Source of the DNA: Opitutia bacterium
Lineage (GTDB): Bacteria; Verrucomicrobiota; Verrucomicrobiia; Opitutales; UBA953
NCBI GenBank assembly: GCA_947460445.1
Contig: CANHHS010000014.1
Coordinates: 1 to 19,726, forward strand
DNA: 19,726 nt
Direction: 5' to 3'
Part shown: positions 1-7,582 of the stretch, piece by piece
Position numbering within the stretch: position 1 is the stretch's first letter
Layout of the letters: the number at the start of each line of letters is the position of its first letter
Made by a program: the position numbers and the translations under genes
The notes under the pieces: model-generated
The model's database searches: none
What the model was told of the DNA's origin: nothing
Seen by the model: only the letters and a program-made list of their open reading frames with translations

Positions 1-21
1 AGCCAACCGTCCAACTTACGG

Positions 22-1788
22 ATGCTCAATTTCGCGAATCAATGCCTCGATTTAGCTAAGTCTCTGCTTCAGCAGAACCTACCAATGATTGCGGCTGATG
101 GTACATTGATACCGGCAGATGGAGAAAGCATGCGAGCAGATGAGCCTGGCCACGTCGCGCTTGCACTCGGTGAATATTTTCGTGCGACCCACGAGACCAC
201 TATCGGCAAGGTTGACCTTATCGAACTCACTGTTCGTTGCATCAAGGCGCAGCTCAATATTCGAGAAGGCTCAGATAACGGATTGGCCTACGCTTGCCTA
301 GGACTTCTCTCGTTCGGTACGTCTAAAGATCGCAATGCAGTCTGGGACAAACTCGACGCACCCACGCGTAAGCTTATCGCCGAACGTCTGGCCGTAACCA
401 CCCGACACGACAACCACTTTCAGGCCTTTGATATCGCCAAGGCAGTCTGTCGTTTCTCGCTTGGGATGACGGAAAAAGATGAAACCCCTGCTTTGGTCGA
501 TCGCATGATCGAAGCCATCAACGCTAATTCGACCGGTGGATTCTTTGATGACGCACCTAAAGTCGGTAACCCAGAAATATTAGGTGGCTGCTACGACCTC
601 TACGGTCTCGTTGCCCTTATCTTTAGCCGACAAGCTTTGCAGTTACACACTTCGGTAACAGTGCGCGATGCCAAGCTCCCAAAACTCCGGGCTCACGCAG
701 AGAAGTATGTTCGCATCCTACTCGAATCGACACGCGAAGACGGTATGGGGTGGTCGTTTGGACGCGGCATTGGCGCCTACGGTCAGATGCACCCGATTAC
801 CGTACTTCTTCAAGCCCTCCGCGACAAGTGGGTGCCGGCTGACAAGGAACCTCAGGCACGTGACCTTGTTCGCCGTCTCTTTACTTGCTTCTTTGGAACT
901 TACGTCGACCTCGAACACGGCGTTCTTATTATTCGCGACACAGAGCGTGATACCATCCCTGGTCACACAACGCGCATGGCAAACTTCGATGCCGCTCGCT
1001 ACCTTTCTCAGTGGTCACGTCTCGCACAAACTGTCGGCGGTGCCCTCCCCTCAGTTCCTACGGCAGGCGCGAAATCAAGCTGCCGCTACTTCCTCTTCGA
1101 TCGTGGTCGCAAAGAACAAGGCCTGTGCGTATACAGTGACCCAGCAAGCGGTCTGTTTATCCAACTCCCACTCGTCTCCGCTGGAGGCCGTGCGCTGACC
1201 GATACCCTCGCCTTCCCGCACATGCCTGGCGTCATGGACTGGCCGGTGAATGCGGCAGTACCTGCCTTTATACCTCAGTTGACGATTAACGGCCGCACTA
1301 TTACCCCTTCCTTTTACGGAAGTAACGTCCAAGTAGCCATGGGCTCCCGCGGAGCCTATAATTTCCGCTATGAACAACCCGAGCTCATCGATACGCATGA
1401 GCACTTCTTGCCCAACGTCGGAGGATTCAAAGTCGACTGGGAATTTATGGGCGGAAAAATTATCGGACGTTTCCTTCTACAAGTACGTACGAACGTAACC
1501 CTTGAAAACTTCCGACTCGTTGTACCTATTGCGGGACCACACAGTCGGATGAATCCACACGGTGCATTTCAACTGGGCGGCGAATATCATCGCTGCGAAC
1601 TCATCCGCGACGACTTCCATGCTGCGTGGGGTGAAATCGAAACCGTCTCCGAAGATCCACAACATCGAACGTGCTGGGGTAAGGTTCATTACTATCAAGT
1701 TCTCGAACGTGACCACCCGATGCCTTTACGTGCTGGACAGAATTACGCCTTCGAAATCGCCTACCAGCCTGACGTCACCAAGGCATAA
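22..1788 (+). CDS. Uncharacterised 588-aa protein, helical N-terminal half and beta-rich C-terminal half
   Basis: I do not recognise this gene by name. Residues about 1-340 are rich in amphipathic helices with aromatic and His/Arg patches (GMGWSFGRGIGAYGQMH near residue 245). This resembles the alpha/alpha-toroid of carbohydrate-active proteins such as heparinase-like lyases or DUF2264-type proteins. Residues about 350-588 look beta-rich (for example FEIAYQPDV at the end), like the beta-sandwich that follows the toroid in such lyases. No signal peptide or membrane segment is visible, so it would act in the cytoplasm unless the start is wrong. The ATG at 22 is close to the window edge and has no good ribosome site, so an upstream start cannot be excluded. 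The next gene, metG, follows after 114 bp and gives no functional clue. The lyase-like reading is inference from composition only; that the frame is a real gene is fairly certain from its length. Confidence 0.8.
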   Translation: MLNFANQCLDLAKSLLQQNLPMIAADGTLIPADGESMRADEPGHVALALGEYFRATHETTIGKVDLIELTVRCIKAQLNIREGSDNGLAYACLGLLSFGTSKDRNAVWDKLDAPTRKLIAERLAVTTRHDNHFQAFDIAKAVCRFSLGMTEKDETPALVDRMIEAINANSTGGFFDDAPKVGNPEILGGCYDLYGLVALIFSRQALQLHTSVTVRDAKLPKLRAHAEKYVRILLESTREDGMGWSFGRGIGAYGQMHPITVLLQALRDKWVPADKEPQARDLVRRLFTCFFGTYVDLEHGVLIIRDTERDTIPGHTTRMANFDAARYLSQWSRLAQTVGGALPSVPTAGAKSSCRYFLFDRGRKEQGLCVYSDPASGLFIQLPLVSAGGRALTDTLAFPHMPGVMDWPVNAAVPAFIPQLTINGRTITPSFYGSNVQVAMGSRGAYNFRYEQPELIDTHEHFLPNVGGFKVDWEFMGGKIIGRFLLQVRTNVTLENFRLVVPIAGPHSRMNPHGAFQLGGEYHRCELIRDDFHAAWGEIETVSEDPQHRTCWGKVHYYQVLERDHPMPLRAGQNYAFEIAYQPDVTKA

Positions 1789-1902
1789 GTGACGAAGCGA
1801 AGTTGAGTCGGAATCAAGAACCGCGGCCAACGGATTGACTGCGCTCATTCCCATCGGGCATCCGACTTGCACGTTCGCACTAAATCCCCCACCTTTCGGG
1901 CG

Positions 1903-3447
1903 ATGTCTAAAGGACGATTCTATCTAACAACGGCGATTGATTACGCCAATGGTGCGCCCCACCTCGGCCACGCCTACGAAAAAATCCTCGCCGACGTCAT
2001 CGCCCGCCACCAACGGATGCGCGGCAAAGATGTCCATTTTCTTACGGGGCTGGATGAGCATGGTCAAAAAGTTCAACAAACCGCTGAGCGCCAAAAACAA
2101 GATCCGCAAATCTTGTGCGATGGTGTGGCCGCGCTCTTCCGTGAAATGCTCAACCTATTAAATATTTCTAACGACGACTATATTCGCACCACCGAACCTC
2201 GCCACAAGAAGGTCGTTCAATCACTGCTTCAGAAACTTTTCGATGCGGGTTTGATCTATCGCGCTGAATACACGGGCTTCTACTCCGTTCGCCAGGAACA
2301 GTTCCTGCATGACAAAGACCGCAAGGAAGATGGCAGTTGGCCTGAAATATTTGGTGAAGTCACCCAAATCACCGAAGCGAATTACTTCTTCCGTCTCGCC
2401 CAATTTCAACCCTGGCTACTCGAGCACCTGCAATCCCATCCTGACTTTATCTATCCAAGGTTCCGCCAAAACCAAGTCGTTGAGTTCTTAAAAGACCCTA
2501 TCAATGACCTCTGTATCTCACGCCCAAAAACACGTTTAACGTGGGGCATCGAGCTACCATTTGATAAAGATTACGTCACTTACGTCTGGTTTGATGCGCT
2601 CGTGAATTATTATTCAGGCGTTGCCGACAAGGATCGTTGGCCAGCGGATGTGCATGTCATCGGCAAAGACATCCTCGTACCACCACACGCCGTCTATTGG
2701 CCATGTATGCTGAAAGCACTCGGCCTCGAACCACCCCGTCGAATCGTTGTCCATGGCTGGTGGAATATTGCGGGCGCCAAGGCCTCCAAAAGCGCGGGTA
2801 ACGCCATCGATACACTCGACTTAGCACGTAAGCACGGTGCGGATGCCTTCCGCTACTTCCTGATTCGCGAAATGACTGTTGGTCAAGATAGCGAATTTAC
2901 CCAGACACAATTCGAAACACGTTACCGCACTGACTTAGGGAATGATTTAGGGAATCTGCTCAATCGCTTACTCAATATGACGGGTCGTTATGCGAACGGT
3001 ATTGTGCCAGAAGCCACACTCGACGAGGGTCCTGAACAAGCGGTGCGTGAACTTTGGGCCACGACTGCTACGAAATACTTAGCCTTGAGCTCCGACTACC
3101 AACTCAAGGAGTCGCTCGAAGACCTTTGGATATTTATCCGATCGCTGAATGCCTACATCGAAGCCCGGGCACCGTGGAAACTTGGGAAATCTGAAGACCC
3201 GACTGATAAGGCACGGCTACAAAGTTGCTTAGCACATATTGCGGAAGGTTTACGACTGACGGCTACTGCCTTGGCGCCTGTCATGCCCACCATCTCCCAG
3301 AAGCTCCTAGCAGACTTAGGTATGCCCGCAGCTACGACTTTTGAAAACACCCTTCAGTGGTCCAGTGCCTTGAAAGGTAAGAAATTGGCCGAAAAAGATA
3401 TTTTATTCCCCCCTATTATCGACGCTGAAACATCAGCGAAAACTTAA
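1903..3447 (+). CDS. metG: Methionyl-tRNA synthetase (class I, short form without C-terminal tRNA-binding domain)
   Basis: Charges tRNA-Met with methionine in the cytoplasm. The Rossmann fold carries a HIGH-type signature HLGH at residues 20-23, followed by FLTGLDEHGQKV, typical of MetRS. The second signature reads KASKS at residues 293-297, with Ala in place of the usual Met. WFDALVNYYSG and the C-terminal anticodon-binding helices are present. At 514 residues it is the short form that lacks the EMAP/Trbp111-like tail. The connective region around YSVRQEQF (residues 127-134) has Ser and Gln where zinc-knuckle MetRS proteins carry Cys, so no metal site is evident. I chose the ATG at 1903 because MSKGRFYLTTAIDY fits the family N-terminus; an in-frame TTG at 1867 would add 12 residues. 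An inverted repeat resembling a terminator follows the stop. Confidence 0.95.
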   Translation: MSKGRFYLTTAIDYANGAPHLGHAYEKILADVIARHQRMRGKDVHFLTGLDEHGQKVQQTAERQKQDPQILCDGVAALFREMLNLLNISNDDYIRTTEPRHKKVVQSLLQKLFDAGLIYRAEYTGFYSVRQEQFLHDKDRKEDGSWPEIFGEVTQITEANYFFRLAQFQPWLLEHLQSHPDFIYPRFRQNQVVEFLKDPINDLCISRPKTRLTWGIELPFDKDYVTYVWFDALVNYYSGVADKDRWPADVHVIGKDILVPPHAVYWPCMLKALGLEPPRRIVVHGWWNIAGAKASKSAGNAIDTLDLARKHGADAFRYFLIREMTVGQDSEFTQTQFETRYRTDLGNDLGNLLNRLLNMTGRYANGIVPEATLDEGPEQAVRELWATTATKYLALSSDYQLKESLEDLWIFIRSLNAYIEARAPWKLGKSEDPTDKARLQSCLAHIAEGLRLTATALAPVMPTISQKLLADLGMPAATTFENTLQWSSALKGKKLAEKDILFPPIIDAETSAKT

Positions 3448-3457
3448 GTGCGGTATT

Positions 3458-3486
3458 TGCGATAAAGCCTTATCGCATTATTCTCT
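3458..3486 (+). terminator. Possible Rho-independent terminator after metG
   Basis: A perfect 8-bp inverted repeat, TGCGATAA / TTATCGCA (3458-3465 and 3470-3477) with an AGCC loop, lies 10 bp after the metG stop and is followed by TTATTCTCT. The stem is AT-rich and the T-tract is interrupted, so it would be a modest terminator. It could also be an operator for the next gene, which starts at 3492. Confidence 0.45.
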
Positions 3487-3491
3487 ACCCC

Positions 3492-4832
3492 ATGACCGTC
3501 GATATCGCCAAGGCTCTCCGCCAAGAACTTAGTTCTGCGGAAACTACGCGAGCAGGTCTCGGGTATCTCTCACTGACTTTTGCTGTCCCGACCCTCGATG
3601 CGCTGGCAGTGCTCGAGACCCTCAACGAATCGGGTCCCCGTACTTATATGGAAACGCCTGCGGGAGGCATCGCCTATGCTGCTGGCGCCCCTGTGGAATC
3701 CTGGGAAGGCTCAGGCATCGATCGTTTCATTGATGCCGATAACTGGATTAAAAAACTTTCCGGTAAAATTACTTCGGTTGGACGTCCTCCACGGATCTGT
3801 GCACGTTTTCCATTTCACCCAGGTACTGAAGACACCAAACAAACGTCGCGTCTCTTTCTTCCGAGTTGGCAAGTGCTGACGGTGCGTGGTCACACTGAAG
3901 TCACATTAGTGGAGCCTGCCAACGTAGGAGCTGCCGAGCGTCTCGCGGTGAGAGCTGAACCATTTCAGCGATTCGTCTATAAAGCGGGTCGTGGTAACCA
4001 AGAAGCACATGAATCACCTGTACTCAATGAAGTCGGTGGGTCTTGGTTCCCTTCAGCCGTCCGTCGCGCGACTGAACTTATTCGGGAAGGTGCCTTCGAG
4101 AAAGTAGTCCTGACGCGTGCCTTTGACTGGCGGAGAACCACAGCCTTTGATCCTTATGCGACGCTACATCGCCTGCGTAGCGCCAATTCGGTCTGCCACG
4201 CTTACTTGGTCGACAGCGCAGGCGGAACCCTGGTCGGTTCAACGCCCGAAACCTTACTCGCCGTTCATCAAGATGAATTACGCACCGAAGCGGTCGCAGG
4301 AACAACGCGTCGTGGAGCCTCACCATCCGAAGATGCCGCCCTTGCCGATGCTTTACTCGCGAGTGAAAAAGATAACCGCGAACACAATGTGGTGACGGCT
4401 TCAATCCTTCGGCGATTAAACATGGTCGGCATCGAAGGCGCTGTAACCAGCAAGCCTGAGCTCTTGCGACTGGGTAAAGTCATGCACTTGCGCACGCCCG
4501 TCATTGGTACACTTCCATCGACACGTCGATTCTTGGAAGTTGCCGGCGAACTTCACCCAACTCCCGCCGTTGGCGGTAAACCACGCTTGCAGGCCTTGCC
4601 GTTTATTCCGGGCTTTGAACCCCATGATCGCGGGCTGTATACCGGTGCGGTCGGATGGATTGGCTTAGATGGACGTAGTGGCGAATTGATTGTCGCACTC
4701 CGTTGTGCTGAACTCTCTGGGGCAAGGGCACGTGCCTATGCAGGTGCTGGCATTGTCGACGGTTCGGATCCTGCAGCTGAGGCGACTGAAACGGAAATGA
4801 AGTTACGGACGATTTTAGACTCCCTCGTCTAA
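3492..4832 (+). CDS. menF: Isochorismate synthase (MenF-type, chorismate-binding enzyme)
   Basis: Converts chorismate to isochorismate, the first step of menaquinone synthesis by the classical Men route. The C-terminal two thirds is the chorismate-binding fold: FEKVVLTRAF (with the Lys-containing KVVLTR segment), LVGSTPETLL, the EAVAGTTRRG segment, the EHNVV segment and IVDGSDPAAEATETEMK at the end. LHPTPAVGG is the variant that marks isochorismate synthases rather than anthranilate or aminodeoxychorismate synthases. The length of 446 residues is normal and there is no signal peptide. The divergent first 150 residues are usual for MenF. No other men gene is in the window, so a role in a siderophore pathway cannot be strictly excluded, but the sequence favours MenF. 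The ATG at 3492 is the natural start; no strong ribosome site is visible. Confidence 0.88.
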   Translation: MTVDIAKALRQELSSAETTRAGLGYLSLTFAVPTLDALAVLETLNESGPRTYMETPAGGIAYAAGAPVESWEGSGIDRFIDADNWIKKLSGKITSVGRPPRICARFPFHPGTEDTKQTSRLFLPSWQVLTVRGHTEVTLVEPANVGAAERLAVRAEPFQRFVYKAGRGNQEAHESPVLNEVGGSWFPSAVRRATELIREGAFEKVVLTRAFDWRRTTAFDPYATLHRLRSANSVCHAYLVDSAGGTLVGSTPETLLAVHQDELRTEAVAGTTRRGASPSEDAALADALLASEKDNREHNVVTASILRRLNMVGIEGAVTSKPELLRLGKVMHLRTPVIGTLPSTRRFLEVAGELHPTPAVGGKPRLQALPFIPGFEPHDRGLYTGAVGWIGLDGRSGELIVALRCAELSGARARAYAGAGIVDGSDPAAEATETEMKLRTILDSLV

Positions 4833-4928
4833 AGGCATCTCAAAGAAGTCAGCGCCGACCGTTAGGGTAATTCCTTGTTTAGTCTTTCGTTCATCCGACT
4901 TTCGTATCATTGGTCTTCAAGTTCGCGT

Positions 4929-5690
4929 ATGCCATTATCTGTCCGCATCATCCCCTGCCTTGACGTCCATGCTGGACGCGTGGTCAAGGGCGTGCGCTTC
5001 GAAGAGTTGCGTGACGCCGGCGATCCCGTCGCGGTTGCGGCAGCCTATGAAAAACAAGGCGCAGACGAGCTTGTATTCCTCGATATCACCGCTTCGAGCG
5101 ATGGACGTAAGACCATGATCGAGGTTGTTGAACGTACCGCGGATCAAGTCTTCATGCCACTCACTGTCGGGGGTGGTCTCCGCTCAGTTGAAGATATCCG
5201 CACCATGCTTCATGCCGGCGCCGATAAAGTCTCTCTCAACACTTCCGCAGTTAAAGACCCTGAACTCGTACGCAGTGCTTCCCGAACATTCGGCAATCAA
5301 TGTATCGTTGTAGCGATTGATGCTAAACGTGTGGCACCCGGGAAATGGGAAGTGTTTACCCATGGCGGACGCAACTCAACGGGCATCGACGTGGTCCAAT
5401 GGGCACGGCAGATGCGCGCATATGGTGCTGGCGAACTTTTACTAACGAGTATGGATGCCGATGGCACCCAAGCTGGGTATGACATCCCCCTCACGCGCGC
5501 AGTCTGCGATGCGGTTGACATCCCTGTGATTGCTTCGGGTGGCGCTGGTAACTTGGACCATTTAACTGACATACTGCGCGACGGGCATGCGAGTGCCGTG
5601 CTCGCAGCTTCCATCTTCCACTTCGGAACCTATACGGTACGCCAAGCTAAAGAGCATCTCAAGGCAGCTGGGCTACCCGTAAGACTCTAA
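4929..5690 (+). CDS. hisF: Imidazole glycerol phosphate synthase, cyclase subunit HisF
   Basis: Uses ammonia delivered by HisH to convert PRFAR into imidazole glycerol phosphate and AICAR, linking histidine and purine synthesis. The (beta/alpha)8 barrel is complete: RIIPCLDV at the N-terminus with catalytic Asp12, VGGGLRSVEDI in the first phosphate site, VVAIDAKR with Asp131, and IASGGAGNLDH in the second phosphate site. The length is 253 residues, normal for the family. I chose the ATG at 4929 because MPLSVRIIPCLD matches the family start; the TTG at 4875 would add 18 unrelated residues. No other his gene is present. The 96 bp upstream hold no clear promoter, although a TATCAT lies at 4905-4910. 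The stop codon lies in a small hairpin shared with the convergent gene. Confidence 0.96.
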   Translation: MPLSVRIIPCLDVHAGRVVKGVRFEELRDAGDPVAVAAAYEKQGADELVFLDITASSDGRKTMIEVVERTADQVFMPLTVGGGLRSVEDIRTMLHAGADKVSLNTSAVKDPELVRSASRTFGNQCIVVAIDAKRVAPGKWEVFTHGGRNSTGIDVVQWARQMRAYGAGELLLTSMDADGTQAGYDIPLTRAVCDAVDIPVIASGGAGNLDHLTDILRDGHASAVLAASIFHFGTYTVRQAKEHLKAAGLPVRL

Positions 5691-5705
5691 GGCCTGCTAG
5701 GCCTT
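5689..5705. terminator. Inverted repeat at the hisF / corC-like convergent junction
   Basis: AAGGCC TGCTA GGCCTT forms a perfect 6-bp stem with a 5-nt loop. It includes part of the hisF stop codon and holds the stop codon of the minus-strand gene in its loop. The two genes are only 6 bp apart. Without a good T-tract on either side, bidirectional termination is a suggestion only. Confidence 0.4.
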
Positions 5706-6992
5706 CTTGGTGACAATCAATTTGTCGACGCGGTGACCATCCATGTCGACGACCTCGAAGGACAGTCCGGCGGCATTGACCACATCACCTTCTTCAGGAA
5801 GACGTCCCAGTGCCCGTTGCAAGAATCCTGAAAGTGTGGTGAAACGCCCGGTACCTTCTTCCGGCAGCGGCGTTGTCATTCCGATTGCTTGGCGGAATTG
5901 TTCGATGTGCAAGACGGCGTCAACGAGCCACGAACCGTCCTCTCGTCGTCGGACCTTTAAGTGACGTACAGCCGCAAGTTCACCTGGCAATTCGCCCACA
6001 ATACGTTCGAGTACATCGTTCAGAGATACGACACCGCGAACTCGGCCAAATTCGTCGACGACGAGCGCGAGGTGAATTTTTTCTGTCCGGAATCGTTCGA
6101 GTAATTGCGTGGCCGTTGTTGATGGGGAGACGCTTGGTGCATCCGTCACTAAATCGCGGACAACCGCAGTACCCGTTAGCGCGAGGTTAGACCAAAGGCG
6201 CTTCACCGAAACCACCCCAAGTGCTTTATCGGGTGTACCCCGGAATACTGGGAACCAACTATGGCCCGATGCGACAACCTTGCGCCAATTCACTTCATCG
6301 GGATCTGCTAAGTTTAACCAGATAACGCGGTTGGAAGACGTCATCAGCTGTTCAGCCGTAGTGGTGTCTAAGGCTAAGGCGCCCGAAACCATGCGACGTT
6401 CACCCTCATGAAACACACCACTGGCAATACCCTGGTCAATCAACAGGCGCACTTCGTCCTCGCTGACTGTCTCACCGCTTGAACGTGTCTGCCCAAACAA
6501 CCTGAGGATAAAGTCGGCAACCCAGCTCATACTCCGAATCAATGGCGCAGCTACCGTCGCAGCCGCATGCATAACCCAGGCAAGGTTGAGTGCAAAATAT
6601 TCAGGGTGAAATAATGCGAGTCGTTTTGGAATAAGTTCTCCAAATAAGACCGTCGAAGAACCGACGAGGAACGACACAAGCGCTTCCGAAGCGTGATGCC
6701 CATGCAGGCGAAGCCATTCAATGGGGAGTGCTTCAATCCACGGACGTACTTTGACGGCTAAGGGCGCACCTGCATAGATTGACCCAATGACTGCTGCAAA
6801 AGTGATCCCCGTTTGCACCGTTGAAAGAAAACGGGTTGGTTGAGCAATGAGCTCCAATGCGCGTTGTGCGCGTCGACTACCTTTGGCCGCAAGCTGACTG
6901 AGTTTGTTGCGATTGACAGATACCAAAGCCATTTCAGCCATAGCGAAGACCGCTGTGGCGAGGATGGATAGACTGATGAGGAGTATTTCCAA
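5697..6992 (-). CDS. CNNM/CorC-family membrane protein (DUF21, CBS pair and CorC_HlyC domain)
   Basis: An inner-membrane protein of the CNNM/CorC group (often annotated hemolysin C), linked in characterised members to Mg2+ or Co2+ efflux. The order of domains is classical. About residues 1-180 form the DUF21 membrane domain, starting with the hydrophobic LLISLSILATAVFAMAEMAL and including the conserved GELIPKRLAL. SEDEVRLLIDQG then leads into a pair of CBS domains (about 205-330), with LALVVDEFGRVRGVVSLNDV in the second. A CorC_HlyC domain follows (about 345-425, GLSFEVVDMDGHRVDKLIV). The length of 431 residues is normal. The start ATG at 6992 gives the expected short lead into the first helix. 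It is divergent from dtd with 90 bp between, and a small palindrome lies 9 bp upstream of the start. The transported ion cannot be told from sequence. Confidence 0.93.
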   Translation of the reverse strand: MEILLISLSILATAVFAMAEMALVSVNRNKLSQLAAKGSRRAQRALELIAQPTRFLSTVQTGITFAAVIGSIYAGAPLAVKVRPWIEALPIEWLRLHGHHASEALVSFLVGSSTVLFGELIPKRLALFHPEYFALNLAWVMHAAATVAAPLIRSMSWVADFILRLFGQTRSSGETVSEDEVRLLIDQGIASGVFHEGERRMVSGALALDTTTAEQLMTSSNRVIWLNLADPDEVNWRKVVASGHSWFPVFRGTPDKALGVVSVKRLWSNLALTGTAVVRDLVTDAPSVSPSTTATQLLERFRTEKIHLALVVDEFGRVRGVVSLNDVLERIVGELPGELAAVRHLKVRRREDGSWLVDAVLHIEQFRQAIGMTTPLPEEGTGRFTTLSGFLQRALGRLPEEGDVVNAAGLSFEVVDMDGHRVDKLIVTKKA

Positions 6993-7001
6993 AGAGCGTT
7001 A

Positions 7002-7013
7002 ACGGTGAACCGT
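7002..7013. repeat. 12-bp inverted repeat upstream of the CorC-like gene
   Basis: ACGGT GA ACCGT is a perfect inverted repeat with a 2-bp centre, just upstream of the minus-strand start at 6992. It lies in the 90-bp divergent region shared with dtd. It could be an operator half-site pair or a leader hairpin; nothing further supports either. Confidence 0.3.
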
Positions 7014-7046
7014 GGGGGCTTACTCGTCAAGTAACGCACAGAACTC

Positions 7047-7067
7047 ACTTGCAGTTAGGTACTTGCA
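7047..7067 (+). repeat. Direct repeat ACTTGCA x2 in the corC-like / dtd divergent region
   Basis: ACTTGCA occurs at 7047-7053 and 7061-7067, 14 bp apart start to start, just upstream of the dtd ribosome site (AAGGTGGG, 7075-7082). Its position fits a regulator site or promoter part, but it is short enough to be chance. Confidence 0.25.
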
Positions 7068-7082
7068 AAGCATTAAGGTGGG

Positions 7083-7523
7083 ATGGTTATCGTCGTTCAA
7101 CGCGTCTTACAGGCTTCGGTAACCGTCGAAGGACGTACCGTCGGTTCAATTGGGCAAGGCCTTTTGCTCCTCGTGGGCATCGCCAGCGGCGACACGACAG
7201 CCCAGGCCGAAAGCCTAGCGAACCGGATTCGCAAACTGCGTATCTTCGAAGATGCCGAAGGCAAAATGGGCCTCGATCTCGTCGATGCCAAAGGCGCAAT
7301 CTTAGCCGTGAGTCAGTTCACCTTGTTGGCTGACTTCTCGAAAGGCAATCGACCGTCATTTCATCATGCCGCTAAACCGGAAGAGGCACGTCCCGTCTTT
7401 GATGCATTTGTGGAAGCATTACGACGTGAGACGGGTGTGGTTGTTGCAACGGGTGAATTTGGCGCCGACATGAAGGTAAGTCTCGTTAACGACGGCCCGG
7501 TGACGTTTGTACTCGAAGGTTAA
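7083..7523 (+). CDS. dtd: D-aminoacyl-tRNA deacylase (DTD1 family)
   Basis: Hydrolyses D-amino acids and mischarged glycine from tRNA in the cytoplasm, a proofreading step in translation. The protein has the family length (146 residues) and both hallmark motifs: SQFTLLADFSKGNRPSF in the middle, with the Thr of the active site, and NDGPVTF near the C-terminus, a form of the NxGPxT cross-subunit Gly-cisPro motif. The N-terminus MVIVVQRVLQASVTVEG is typical, which fixes the ATG at 7083. The sequence AAGGTGGG just upstream is one of the few convincing ribosome sites in the window. nadB follows, and an in-frame GTG for it is only 2 bp after the dtd stop, so dtd is probably the first gene of a dtd-nadB-panE operon. 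Confidence 0.97.
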   Translation: MVIVVQRVLQASVTVEGRTVGSIGQGLLLLVGIASGDTTAQAESLANRIRKLRIFEDAEGKMGLDLVDAKGAILAVSQFTLLADFSKGNRPSFHHAAKPEEARPVFDAFVEALRRETGVVVATGEFGADMKVSLVNDGPVTFVLEG

Positions 7524-7582
7524 GCGTGATCGTAAGTGTTTCATCCTTCCCCTACCCTCCACAGTCTGACTTAACTCATGAC

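Noticed and set aside
668..1198. A 176-residue plus-strand open frame inside the first gene
   Set aside because: It is an out-of-frame shadow of the 588-residue gene, with low-complexity Ser/Arg composition and no motif.
4833..4928. Promoter for hisF using TTGTTT (4875) and TATCAT (4905)
   Set aside because: The spacing of 24 bp is too long for a standard promoter.
7526..7582. GTG at 7526 as the nadB start
   Set aside because: It adds 19 residues without family similarity; the ATG at 7583 leads directly into the FAD-binding motif.
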